64,000 nucleotides of DNA from Abelmoschus esculentus (lineage: Eukaryota; Streptophyta; Magnoliopsida; Malvales; Malvaceae). The DNA lies in contig JAUCBN010000021.1 in assembly GCA_035048815.1 (NCBI GenBank), positions 813,501 to 877,500 of the forward strand, given 5' to 3'. Position numbers and translations under genes: made by a program. Each line of letters begins with the position of its first letter. Position 1 is the first letter of the stretch. Shown here in pieces: positions 1 to 10,699 of this stretch. A model generated the notes under the pieces. It did no database searches. It was given only the letters and a program-made list of their open reading frames with translations, and was not told where the DNA came from.

Positions 1-1260
1 AACAACACGGTTTTGTTGCTAAGCGGAGTAAATGTTCTTTTGGCCAAACAAGCATTGAGTATATCGATCATATAATTCAGGGACTGGTTTGGCTATGGAT
101 CCAACCAAAGTGTCGGCAATTACCACTTGGCCAACTTCAATGATAGTTCAGGATGTTCGAGGTTTCTTGGGCATGGCTAGTTACTATCGCAAGTTTATCA
201 GGGGTTTTGCTTCTATCGTTGCCCCTATTTCGGATTTGCTTCGCAAGGATAATACATTTGCTTGGACTATAGATGCTCAGGCAGCAATGGACCACTTGAA
301 ACAACTTCTTTCTTCATCTCCTGTGCTTGCCCTTCCAGACTTTGCCAAGGATTTTCAAGTTGAGACTGACGCTTCCGGTACAGGCATTGGTGCGGTTTTG
401 ACCCAAGTTGGTCCACCATTGGGTTATTTTAGTCAACAGCTTTGTTCTCGGATGCAACAGGCTTCCACCTATAGTCGGGAAATGTATGCCATTACACAGG
501 CCGTGGCTAAATGGCGTCAATATCTCCTTGGTTGCAAATTCATTATCTTGACTGATCAACGTTCCCTCCGCGAATTTACCCAGCAAACAATTCAAACCTC
601 GGAACAACAATGATGGCTTACTAAACTGGTTGGCTACGATTTTGAGATACACTACCGACCTGGTAAACTCAATTGTGTTCCGGATGCTCTATCTCGGAAA
701 AGTGCACCTCATTTCATGGCTCTCTCTCAACCATTGCTGGGCATTATTGATGCCATTGGTGCTGCTACTTTGTCTGATGCTCATCTTCAACAACTTAGCA
801 ACAATATATTGCTAGATCCTACTGCTCATCCTCATCATGAAGAACATCACAATTTATTATTGGTTAAGGGCCGGATTTTTGTTCCAAATGAAGTTGCTGT
901 ATGTACTTTGCTTCTAAAGGAATTTCATTGCTCTATTTTGGGTGGACATGCCGGTATCACACATACTTTTCACAGGTTGGCTGCGAATTTTTATTGGTCT
1001 GATATGCGAAAGGATGTATGTCGATTTATTACTGATTGTGAGATATGTCAGCGTATGAAAAGCCCAAGTTTAGCTTCGTCGGGTCTTCTTCAACCTCTTC
1101 CTATTCCGAGTCAAGTCTTTGAGGATATTTCTATGGATTTTATCCTCGGCTTACCTAAACCGAATGGTAAAAAGGTGATACTGGTAGTCGTTTACCGCTT
1201 GACAAAGTAAGGTCATTTTTTCAGCCTCCCTCGACACTATGATAGCGCAATGGTGGCCTG
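1..1260 (+). mobile_element. Degenerate Ty3/gypsy pol fragment (RT end, RNase H, integrase N-terminus)
   Basis: Remnant of a Ty3/gypsy LTR-retrotransposon polyprotein. In order: the end of reverse transcriptase (FLGMASYYRKFI, near 150), RNase H (ETDASGTGIGAVL, near 361-400; LTDQRSLREF near 548), then the integrase zinc finger of HHCC type (H...GGHAG near 925-955, C-x2-C near 1038-1050) and the MDFILGLP segment with the first catalytic Asp near 1135. It is broken three ways: an apparent 1-bp loss near 76-80 shifts frame before the MDP segment, a TGA at 611-613 interrupts RNase H, and a TAA at 1207-1209 plus a TGA near 1258 end the integrase before its core is complete. Similarity stops near 1260 and the left end runs off the window. 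It cannot make a working polyprotein. Family assignment is firm; lineage (chromovirus-like) is a guess. Confidence 0.92.
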
Positions 1261-2023
1261 AGTTTTGGTTCAAGGGGTCGTCAAATTACATAGCATACCA
1301 TTTAGTTGCGGCTTAATGATTGAGTATCGACCCCTATTGCTGGGGTCATTAGTTCAAATCGGGTGTAAATCGTCTACCTCCTTCCCATATCTCTATTTGT
1401 GCCTCTATTTTAAATTAGAGGATTTAGGGTATAATGTTTATATTTTTAGGTTAGGGTTTAGGGAATTAGGGGTAGAGTGTATTTTTAAGGGATAGTGTTT
1501 AGGGTTGAGGATATTGAAAATAAGGATTAGGGTTTAAAATTTATTTTTTAAAAAAAATTTAATAGGATGTGGGCATGTACCATTTTGAAAATGTAACTCA
1601 TATACTATTTTGTAAAAAAAAAATAACAAGGGCATCAAAATAGAATAATAAAAAGTAAATATATAAACTATGTATTTAAATAATAAATTTATCATAAACT
1701 TATTTAATATTATCTTAATAATCTATCTAAATTAATTTTAAATTTTAAAAAAGAATTTGAATTAAGTTTGTACTCTAATCTCGTTATAAATATTATTCTT
1801 TTATGAATTAAATATATTAAATAATATATATTTTAAATAATATATGAAAAAATTAATATTTTTCAAACAAGCCAACGAAAAAAACTCCTTTTATCTTTAT
1901 TTTATTTTAAAAAATATTTTAAACCCTAAATAAAAATTATTATATAAACCACCAATATCATACAAACAAATCTAAATTTCTTATTTCTATCAATTCAGTT
2001 TTCCTCTGAGTACTGAAATCGAT
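1261..2023. other. AT-rich intergenic stretch upstream of the NAC gene
   Basis: No gene seen. Positions 1424-1570 hold spaced TTTAGGG-like words, a dispersed repeat family also found inverted at about 4300-4436. The rest is A/T-rich. A TATATAAA-like box at 1941-1948 lies about 80 bases before the NAC start codon. Confidence 0.6.
1941..1948 (+). promoter_or_regulatory. Putative TATA box of the NAC gene
   Basis: The sequence TATATAAA lies 76-83 bases upstream of the ATG at 2024, a usual plant TATA-to-start distance with a short leader. The region is very AT-rich, so chance is a real alternative. Confidence 0.4.
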
Positions 2024-3471
2024 ATGGAAGGAGATTTCCTTCGTTCTCTGCCTGCTGGCTACCGGTTCAAGCCGAAAGATGAAGAACTCGTTGATTTTTA
2101 CATGAGAAGGAAGATTTACAGCCAACCATTGCCACCAATTATATTTAGGGACGTTGATCTCTATAAATACGATCCTGATACGCTCACAGGTGAGGTTCTT
2201 CGAAAACCCTAGAATTTTTTTTACGATGATCGTGTTTTGTTTTTACTTGGCAAATGTAATTTTATTATTTTACGATGCTGAATGCTTTATTTTCAACAGC
2301 TATGAGTGATAATGCCTCGTCAAATGGTGCTGTGACTGAGTGGTATTTTTTCACACCAAGAGATCGGAAATACCCGAATGGCAATCGGCCTATGCGAAGT
2401 GCCGGAGCAGGTTATTGGAAGCCAACCGGAAAGCCTAAACCAGTTTTGTCTAAAGGAAAGGAAGTTGGATCTAAGAGGAGTTTGGCATTTTACAGAGGGA
2501 AATCACCGAAGGGTGAGAAAATCAATTGGATTATGCATGAGTACGTGCTGACCAATGCTCCACCAAGACAAAGACTTGGCACACAAGACATGCAGGTAAG
2601 GTGGTAAATCCTGGTTTAATCTTTTAAATATATGAAAAATATTGAAAAATATATTCGTATACTCGTATTCGATACTCAATTTTGAATTTTTTTGTTTATT
2701 TTTCAGCTTGATAGTTGGGTCCTTTGTAGAGTCTATAAGAAGAATGATCCTAGACCGAAGCCTGTAACTCGGGTCGAAGAAAGTCATGAGAGAAAGCAAG
2801 AAGAAGCTGATCAGGGTCTAATTGTAGCTCAGACTGTGTTCCAACCTCAACCTCTGAATACATTGATGCAACAACAACTACAAGAAAATCCGGCACCGGA
2901 ATCTTTCGCTACTGTGCCGGGACAAAATCCGGAAAATTTTGATTGTCAAGAAGCTACTCTGGAGGCATCAATGTTTCCATATCATCTGAACCAGGTTAGA
3001 TATATATAATTAAACACAGAATTAAAGTTTTGCTAAAAAGATCATTAATTTCAGCCTCAAATGTTTCCGTTGCAGCAGATTCTTGATACCGATCCTAGTC
3101 CTGTTGATTTCCAAGTGGATGATAGGTTCGTTTATGATCCGAATCAAAACGGAGCTGAAAATATTTTCGATATAACTCAATTTGAAGCCCAAATGCTAGG
3201 GGATGGGGTTCCATATGATGCCTTTCCGAATGAAAATGGTGATCCTATGATAGGACTAAACCCTGAAGATTATATGTTGGGGAACAACACTGAAAATTTA
3301 GTGGACCTACGCAGTAGCCAGGGTGGGTGCACACAACTTGCTGTGGACCATGGCGCACCCAATTCTGCTCCTAGGGTGCACCAGGCTTATGGTGGTGCTC
3401 CTCACTGCACTAGATCATGCCCCTATGGTGCACTCTGCTTACTATGCACCAACTCTTCATTGGATCACTAG
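2024..3471 (+). CDS. NAC-domain transcription factor, 4 exons, unusual C-terminus
   Basis: Plant-specific NAC transcription factor. Exons 2024-2189, 2300-2595, 2707-2994 and 3055-3471 join through GT-AG introns with consistent phase to give about 388 residues. The NAC domain fills residues 1 to about 166: subdomain A is LPAGYRFKPKDEELVDFYM, a variant of the usual LPPGFRF form; then YFFTPRDRKYPNG, AGAGYWKPTGKPKP, KRSLAFYRGKSPKGEK, WIMHEYVL and WVLCRVYKK, with the usual exon break before the last block. The rest is acidic and Gln/Asn-rich, as activation regions of this family often are. From about 3304 the reading frame enters a GC-richer tract with repeated GGTGCA-type words, coding Cys-rich sequence unlike a normal NAC tail. 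The true 3' end may have been lost or replaced. No membrane segment seen. Target genes cannot be inferred. Confidence 0.88.
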
Positions 3472-3732
3472 TGTGTTGACCAAATCGTTGATCGTGGTTT
3501 ACCGTACTATTGAAATTTTTTGGTGACCCTGACCCTTCCCAGGGTTTCTTAACATTTTGAATCTAATGGTACAATCTGTTTGCCAAATTAGAACTTGATA
3601 ATTTGTTATTATATGTGAATTGTTCGGATTGGATATTGAATCAAGTGAAATATTCGAAAAGCTCGAATGATGTTTTTTTAATAGTACCGACTTAAGATTA
3701 TTATATCTCGAATTCCAAATGCTTCATGAGCG

Positions 3733-4069
3733 TCATAAGTCAGTAACAGATTGATCGATCATCTTAGCCATTTCGGCTTCCTATTTCACAAACTCCCCTT
3801 TCGATCCACCATCACATCATTCACCATTTTCTCCATTAGCCTCTTGCGGTGCCCAATAGACAACGTAGCCTCGATCCTTAGTCCTGTCGTAAAGCTCCTT
3901 AGTCCATGTTAGTGAACTTGATGAGTCGTTCATGGTTGTGGTTGTTGTTGAGGTCTGTGATTCTGAAGCCGGTGAGGTCTAGCAGCTCAGCAAGCTTAAT
4001 CATGGGGTTCATACGGCCTTGTGTTGGGACAGGGAAGAAGAGGACATGAGAGGATCGACCCTTTTCCAT
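3733..4069 (-). pseudogene. UDP-glycosyltransferase (UGT85-like) remnant, internally deleted
   Basis: Reading the minus strand from an ATG at 4069 gives a family-1 glycosyltransferase N-terminus: SHVLFFPVPTQGRMNPM then KLAELLDLTGFRIT and HNHERLIKFT, ending at a stop at 3899-3901 after 56 codons. In another frame directly after comes KELYDRTKDRGYVVYWAPQE, the start of the PSPG sugar-donor box, then a C-terminal stretch (EKMVNDVMVDRKGEF and MAKMIDQSVTD) ending near 3733. Some 300 or more central residues and most of the PSPG box are missing, so this cannot be an active enzyme. Both ends and their order match the family; the UGT85 subgroup is inferred from wording only. Confidence 0.82.
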
Positions 4070-4754
4070 CTGATTACAGAATTTTTACTACAGGGGATTT
4101 TGTTCGAAAATAATGTCAACTATTTATAAAAAATGAAAATGTTGTCTTTTTTATTAGTGATGAATAATGTTGACATTTTGATTGATTTTAGACATTTTTA
4201 ATTATAGTACTCCAAAGTAATGCGTTGTTTCGTATGGGATAAAAATTATCTGTCTCTTTTATCATGCATCATTTCATGTCTCTTTTGATTTTTCTTTTAA
4301 ATTGAATATTCAACCTTAACCCTTATTCTTTATATCCTACACCCTACACTCTAAAAACTACATTTTACCTCTAATTCCTTAAATCCTAACCACCACCCCT
4401 ATCTTTAAACCCTAAACCCTAAACCTTTTATTTTAAAACGAAAACATGGAAGGAAACATGAGAAAGAAATAGATGATTTTTATCCTTTCATCTTAAATTT
4501 TGATATTGTTTATAAACTTTGTAAATACTTAACGATTAAGTGATGCTGCTAATGAGTTTACGTAGATACTGAACCAAAACGATTTTTTTTATGTGATTGC
4601 TCCATTTGTTTTTTCTATATAATATAATCTGATGTTTAATTACACTAATTTCAAAATTGGCGCATCTTAAAAAATAATTAAGTGTAAAATTTAATAAAAT
4701 TTAATTTCATTAACTTCAAGAGGTAAAGTCTTAAAATAATTAACCCAAAAAGAA
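4070..4754. repeat. Intergenic DNA with a degenerate CCCTAAA-rich repeat copy
   Basis: No gene seen. Positions 4300-4436 carry spaced CCTAAA/CCCTAAA words. Read as reverse complement they align with 1424-1570: same order of words, TTTAAGGAATTAGAGG against TTTAGGGAATTAGGGG. The copies are inverted around the NAC gene. They are not a telomeric tandem array. Confidence 0.6.
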
Positions 4755-4954
4755 TTTAGGTGGACACAACTTACTTTGTGCTGAAGAGAAGAAGCCGAAC
4801 AGAATCTGCATGTTATAACTTAAGACTAACACCCACCATGCAATCTGCATGCAAATTCCTCACACTTAAACCATGCGTATACATATTAAATACTTACCCG
4901 GCAAACCCTAATTTCTGCACAGATCAACCGACTTTACGATTTACAGTGTTCACC

Positions 4955-5110
4955 ATGGCAGTTTTACAAGCTGTTTCTGGTATTGGAATGTTACTGTTCT
5001 TCATTGTGGGTCTTCCCACTTGCCAAGGAAAAAACCTTTGCAGAATAACAAACAAACTTTCTTCACATAATCATTGCTTAAAATTTGATATAGTTTTCCC
5101 AAAATTTTAA
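4955..5110 (+). other. Orphan signal-peptide-like coding start
   Basis: From the ATG at 4955 the frame begins MAVLQAVSGIGMLLFFIVGL and continues PTCQGK: a short N-region, a hydrophobic core and a cleavage-like end, typical of a plant secretory signal. After about 27 codons the sequence looks non-coding, and no mature domain follows. The frame closes at 5110. It could be the first exon of an unrecognised secreted protein or a gene fragment. Weak call. Confidence 0.3.
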
Positions 5111-5379
5111 TGTTAAACACATATAACATTAATCCCTATCAATTCGATACATACATGAAAATAAAACCCTAAAATAAATTCAATTTTTTTACGTACCTTG
5201 TCTTGGTATGAACGTGTTTGAAAATATCTCTACGAAAAAGATGAAAAACCCTAAATGTTTAATCATGTTTATGAAGTTTTCTAAACAGAACTTTAAATAA
5301 CAAAGCCTTAAAATTATATTTTTTTCTCTCAGAAATCGATTTTTATTTATGAAACTTTGATTGTATGCTTTTGTGGAGG

Positions 5380-5515
5380 TTAACACGTACTCGTGCATGA
5401 GCCAATCTGTTTTTTCACTTTTAGATGATTTACCTCTAAAAAAGACCAAACTCCTCTTGGTACCCATTACTAACAGTTTGGATAGGCCATTTGTAATTTT
5501 TATCCTCAATTCCAA
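5380..5515 (-). pseudogene. NAC subdomain C/D exon fragment
   Basis: The minus strand reads GTKRSLVFFRGKSSKSEK then TDWLMHEYVLTS, the NAC subdomain D block, clearly related to KRSLAFYRGKSPKGEK and WIMHEYVL of the NAC gene at 2024-3471. Neither the upstream LPPGFRF and YFFTPRDRKYPNG blocks nor the downstream WVLCRVYKK exon was found nearby, so only part of one exon survives. It lies inverted relative to the intact gene. Confidence 0.75.
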
Positions 5516-5643
5516 CCTCTACAAGAGCTGCCGCCACTACCGCAGGTTTCCGGTGCAGATGTGGCTAAGAGCGAAGCACAAGTGATGGAAAATGGGCTCC
5601 ATCTCTTCTCCAGTATCACCAGTTTATTCCCAAACCTTGAATA
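5501..5643 (+). other. Coding-like tail, unrecognised
   Basis: The plus strand reads YPQFQPLQELPPLPQVSG then ADVAKSEAQVMENGLHLFSS and ITSLFPNLE before a TAA at 5641-5643, with low-complexity Pro/Gln leading into a well-behaved C-terminus. I do not recognise the family. It abuts the inverted NAC exon fragment, so it may be another gene piece brought here by rearrangement. No start or upstream exon is visible. Confidence 0.25.
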
Positions 5644-5649
5644 ATCCAG

Positions 5650-5945
5650 TGTTGTAATACCCGAATTTTATCCGGTATACGTTGACACCTAACAAAATTA
5701 ATAATAACATTAATGTTGCTAATATTTACCTAATTTTATTTAATTCTAACCCTAAATTATTTTATCAAATTTTAGGTTTCGATAGCACATCTATTTGATA
5801 CCAAGGTACACTCTTTAGGTCAACGTCAGGGTACGTCAAAACACCGACCGTTTAGTGTATCCGAAGTATATGATTAAAATGTTATCATTACTAAAAGGCT
5901 CTAATATTAACTAAGTATAAATTAATTATTTTCTAAACAAGTAGA
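5650..5945 (+). mobile_element. LTR fragment (block A) of a rearranged LTR retroelement
   Basis: Positions 5685-5849 are repeated in inverted orientation at 7724-7878 with high identity (shared words ACACCTAACAAAATTAAT and TTTTAGGTTTCGATAG). The preceding TGTTGTAATACCCG may be the LTR's TG end. No coding sequence. Confidence 0.6.
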
Positions 5946-7356
5946 CTATATGAATTTTAAAACCAACAGAATTTGCCCCCACTTACATCGCTTATGGTGA
6001 ACAAAATGCCCAAAGTATTCTCAATTTATCAGCATCATGATCGAACACCTTATTGTTACTTTCATAGCTCAAACTTTAATCTTCTGGATTTTCAACAAAT
6101 GCCCCAACTATTAAATTCAATCGTCATTTTTCTTTTTTCATTTTCTTGCAAGAACCTTTTAAATTGAACCTTTGTGTGAGATGAATTTTCATATCAATCT
6201 CTCGTATCTACATTTCATCTGGATGTCTTTCTTTCTCGATCTCCTAGACTCCAAGCAATGTGAAAACTAGTGTCTGATTCTGAGACCGTTTGATCTTTCA
6301 TATTACCCAAGTGATCCTCAATAACTTTCTGAAATTTCTTAATCTTAACCTGTTTTAATTTATGCTTGTCAAAATGCAATGCTACTTTAAAAGTAGTATT
6401 TAAAACAAAATGCAATGTTTTTTATCGCTTTATATTCTCCTAAAAAATGCAATATTTAAATGGTACAATGCATGAATGCAAGAGATAATCGATTTCAAAA
6501 GCTAGTCATTAGACAACATTCATCTAACTAAAAGATCGAATACAAGGGGAAGCCAATTTGTTGATAGAGGATAGCTGACTCGATCACCTCGTTCAGTCTG
6601 GTTCGATAATCATTCTGATATGTTGCTAAAAATTTGTTGACGGGTCTTCTGCTTTATTGAGCAAAATCTACATACATCTGACATTTCTTGTACTTGATTC
6701 TGAAGTTGATCATCAACTCAATCTTTTGCATCATCCGGGTAAGTGTCTCGTTTGACTTTTGACGTGTTGTTCTTCATTCAAAACGTTGGTTCAAAACTTG
6801 TAAACTGATTTTCCGCATGTCGTGTTGTACTTTCTGAATTTCTCTTCTATTTCTCATCTTCATCCTTCGATAGTTCCCTGGGATGTTCCTAATTAAACTA
6901 TCAAATATGCGCTTTCTAACTATCTTCACCTCTTAGCCACCTGAACCCGACCTGAAGCTTAAATAATTGTTGAACCTAATATAAGTCTAACTTTTTTCAC
7001 TTACTGGAACAATGTAGCAAAACCTCATATCCTCCTAACTGCAACTAAGAATCTTTATCAAAGATAGCTCTTCGTGTTATCGTCCAAGAATTCTCAAATT
7101 ATCTTTAAGTTTGACAGACATGCACCATGCTTGAAGTCTTTTGAAATACCCTTGTATTACTGATACTTGGTCTTCCCGAATACTAACTCTAATCTCACAC
7201 TAAGTCTTCTTGAATATGGTCCCTCGACATATTGTCTTCCACTTGTATATCAGACCTTTTAGTTTATGACCATTGTCTATACAACTAGCTAATGAATCGA
7301 TACCCCTAATGCATGCTATATGAACTCACTCACACACCACCAAAAAAAGTGTTAGT
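5946..7356. other. Non-coding retroelement-like interior
   Basis: No intact gene. On the minus strand around 6540-6760, degenerate frames read like a hydrophilic gag-type protein with stops (pieces such as KIELMINFRIKYKK and FLATYQNDYRTRL). This fits decayed gag of the element whose LTR pieces flank it, but I could not confirm a gag domain. 6170-6540 and 6760-7340 show nothing recognisable. Confidence 0.3.
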
Positions 7357-7878
7357 ATGGTAAAATAATAATCTGAACAAGAATAAATTAACTTGCAAAA
7401 AATAACCAGAGAATAATTTATGTTGCACAAAAATTAACCAGAGAGCATATTAACAGAGAAATCCTAATTTTGGCGGCATTTCGACAGCATACCGCCTTAT
7501 CTTATGGTCCATGTCTGGTTCTAATAGGGGTAGGTTTTTACTCTACATATGTGGGTTTTGATCTAAACACTGGGTTCCTGAACTGTCATTATCGTCTATT
7601 GTGACGATAAGACATCGATTCGGTAATATAGGTTCCTTACAACGAAGGTGAAGACCTTACGACTCGTAAGGTTAGTATACCAGAAGCAGATAAAAATCCA
7701 AAACTCGGAGCTGGAGAGCATCACGTCGGTGTTTTGACGTTTACCTAATGAGTGTACTTTGCTATCGAATAGATGTACTATCGAAACCTAAAATTTGATA
7801 AAATAATTCAGGGTTAGAATTAAATAAAATTAGGTAACTGTTAGCAACATTAATATTATTATTAATTTTGTTAGGTGT
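7357..7878 (-). mobile_element. Inverted LTR segment (blocks A and B)
   Basis: Reverse complement of this segment gives block A (7878-7724, matching 5685-5849) followed by block B (7722-7357, matching 8728-9092). It is therefore one LTR middle part lying in the opposite orientation to the neighbouring copies. Shared words include GATGCTCTCCAGCTCCGAG and AAGATAAGGCGGTATGCTG. Confidence 0.75.
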
Positions 7879-8493
7879 CGAGATGGTAGTGTTCGAGCAT
7901 TCGAATGTTATCATAATACACTTAGTGAAATTAATAATTTAATAGTGTTAAATATTTAATTAATGGAGCCTCATAGGTTAAAACTTAAAATGAACCAGAT
8001 AATAACCAGTCATGCATTTAAAACCTTTTGGGGCAGAACTTACATTTCTTTAAATACGAGTTAAGGTTTCCTATCCAGAGGACATCTTATCCAAGCTCGT
8101 ATTTAAAAGAAATATATTTTCTTATCCAAAAGGATATCCTTATTCGAACGGTATTCATTTGACAAATGACGAATTAAATTTTTATTATTCGAAATGCCAA
8201 AATGTCACGTGTAATTAATAAGGTACTGATCTCGGACGCTTGTAAGGGTCGTCCTTACGCGTAACCGACTCCCGAACCCAAATGTTTTCAAAATGAATCT
8301 CTGGTTTATTTTATGGTGTCTGGCCTACCAAAGTGGCCGGTGGCGACTCCAAACCATTTTTTAAAATTTCAAATAATACAGGCTTTTTTAATAAAATTTC
8401 GGTTTTCATAATTAAAAGTTATAAAACACGATTTTTCAAAATTCACTCGCCAGACTATTTTTCACACGTTTTGGTTTTAAAACGGTCGCGACA
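7879..8493 (+). mobile_element. 3' part of an LTR (block C), ending CGCGACA
   Basis: Positions 8153-8493 recur almost unchanged at 9094-9436. The copy ends GGTCGCGACA, and the PBS-like sequence follows two bases later, so 8493 is probably the right end of a 5' LTR. 7879-8152 has no detected second copy and no gene. Confidence 0.75.
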
Positions 8494-8495
8494 GC

Positions 8496-8515
8496 TTGGC
8501 GACTCCGTTGGGGAC
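8496..8515 (+). other. Primer-binding-site-like sequence
   Basis: TTGGCGACTCCGTTGGGGA begins two to three bases after the LTR's terminal CA. It carries TGG at the position that would pair with a tRNA CCA tail. This placement is where reverse transcription is primed in LTR retroelements, and PBSs of similar wording are known in Tat/Ogre-type Ty3/gypsy elements. The tRNA identity is not tested here. Confidence 0.6.
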
Positions 8516-9436
8516 TTAAATTTTTTAGAGTCATGCCTAATTTTTAAAATTACACATGGCATTTCGGTATTTTGAATATAAATATTAATTTAGTTCATTA
8601 TTGTCAAATAAATGAATATCGTTCGAATAAGGATAATATTTTCATTTGTTTGATATATCTGTCATTCATGCATAAGCTCTCTACCCGAGCTTTTACCCTT
8701 GAGTGGGAGTTAGATATTATCCGACATGATGCTCTCCAGCTCCGAGTTTCGGATTTTTATCTGCTTCCGGTATACTAACCTTACGCGTCATGAGGTCTTC
8801 ACCTTCGTTGTAAGGGACCTATACTACCGAATCGATGTCTTATCTTCACAGTAGACGATAACGACAGTTGGGAAACCCAATGTCTAGATCAAAACCCACA
8901 TATATAGAGTAGAAACCTACCCCTATTAGAACCAGACAGAGACCATAAGATAAGGCGGTATGCTGCCGAAATGCCGGCAAAATTAGGATTTCTTTGTTAA
9001 TACGCTCTTTGGTTAATTTTTGTGCAACATAAATTATTCTATGGTTATTTTTTCAAGTTAATTTATTCTTGTTCAGATTATTATTTCACCATATTCATTT
9101 GACAAATGAGGAATTAAATTTTTATTATTATTCGAAATGCCAAAATGTCACGTGTAATTAATAAGGTACCGATCTCGGACGCTTGTAAGGGTCGTCCTTA
9201 CGCGTAACCGACTCCCGAACCCAAATGTTTTCAAAATGAATCTCTGGTTTATTTTATGGTGTCTGGCCTACCAAAGTGGCCGGTGGCGACTCCAAACCAT
9301 TTTTTTAAATTTCAAATAATACAGGCTTTTTTAATAAAACTTCGGTTTTCATAATTAAAAGTAATAAAATACGATTTTTCAAAATTCACTCGCCAGACTA
9401 TTTTTCACACGTTTTGATTTTAAAACGGTCGCGACA
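8516..9436 (+). mobile_element. Short leader plus truncated second LTR (blocks B-C)
   Basis: After about 210 bases of leader-like DNA the sequence enters the middle of the LTR (block B at 8728-9092, then block C at 9094-9436) and ends GCGACA before unrelated DNA. The whole internal coding region of the element is deleted between leader and second LTR. Confidence 0.7.
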
Positions 9437-10699
9437 GGTGCAACAAAAAAACAACTTCAAACAAGTGCTGATAAGTACAGAGGGATCAAAATAAGATAGT
9501 CTATGTCATGGCAACGGCTAGTCGAAGTGTGCCGATCAGAAGATTGTGACCTTATGGCAATCCTCCGAACACTCTGAGGGATCTGTCTGCTTCAGGAAGA
9601 TATTTAGATTCATTCTAAGCAATGTTTCTCTTTTGAACGAATAGAATTTTTAAAATTTTAATGTATTGATCCCATGTTGACACATTTTCATATATAATTA
9701 TAATTAATTATTATCTTATGGTAAATGACTTGCGAATGTGAAATCAAATTTAGGTAACGATTTGAAATGAAAAAACAAAAGCACAGTATAAAAATCTTGT
9801 CTTTTTTTTTTTGTTTTTATTTATGTACTCGTAATAAAAAAAATAAAGCGTATGATAAGATTTAAGAAATTGGGGTATATTATATCTATTAGGTTTTAGG
9901 AGTTTGTTTATGTTTTATAATTTAAAGTTAGGATTTAAAATTTAATTCTTTTAGTGTTAGGTCATAGAAGTGGGTACCGGAAAAGGAAAAACGGAATTTT
10001 GTTGCTAATGAATAGAAATCATATTCCATTTGGTGTTCCTATTTATGCCTCCGTACTAAATAATTAAGTTTATGGTTTAAGGTTAAGGTTAGGATAGTTT
10101 TTAAAGTTTAGTATTTTATATTTAAGCTTTGAAATTTAAGTTTATAGTTTAGAATTTGATTTTTTAATATTCGGCCTAAGAAAGGGTAGATTTTTTTGTT
10201 AGTGTCTGATTGGACCGAATAAAATTTAGGTGTCAATTTGGAATTGAAAAAAATTGGATAACAATTTTAAATTCTATTCTTTAATAGCAAAGAATTAACA
10301 AAAATCAACTGTTTCCGTAAATTATAAAGAGTAAAGACCTAACAAATTAAAGTAAAAGGACTAAATTATATATTTTCTTAAAATAGAGGGATGAAACTCA
10401 TAATTAGACCGTACTAAATTATTTTAAAAGTTACTAACTTTAGCTTGGTTTTGATCCTTTGGAAGATCGTTTTAAGTGCCTTTTTGTACGTTAATTCTGT
10501 TATTTTTTTTTTTCTCTTTGGCTATGGAAACCATTTCCTTGTCTTGAGGAGCTTTTGTCTCTCCATTGCAAAGACTTTCACAAAACACCAAATTTGATGA
10601 TTTGTGGTAATAATTGTTAATCAAACAAGTTTGGTGTTTTTTTTACTTCTTGTTCGATTTCTAAAAGGTTTCGGATTAGCATAAAATATTGGAGCGTAG
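9437..10699. other. Intergenic, no gene seen
   Basis: AT-rich DNA. 9880-10190 has scattered TTTAGGATT-like words of the dispersed degenerate family. No start, exon or terminal repeat could be supported. Confidence 0.5.

Noticed and set aside
1300..1375. tRNA-like TAGTTCAAATCGGG motif
   Set aside because: No cloverleaf stems or acceptor pairing could be drawn around it.
4300..4440. CCCTAAA words as an interstitial telomere
   Set aside because: Words are degenerate, spaced and in the same order as other dispersed copies; no tandem array.
8333..8778. Two open frames after the block C LTR end as genes
   Set aside because: They overlap LTR, PBS-like site and leader, and the first is repeated with changes at 9280-9430.
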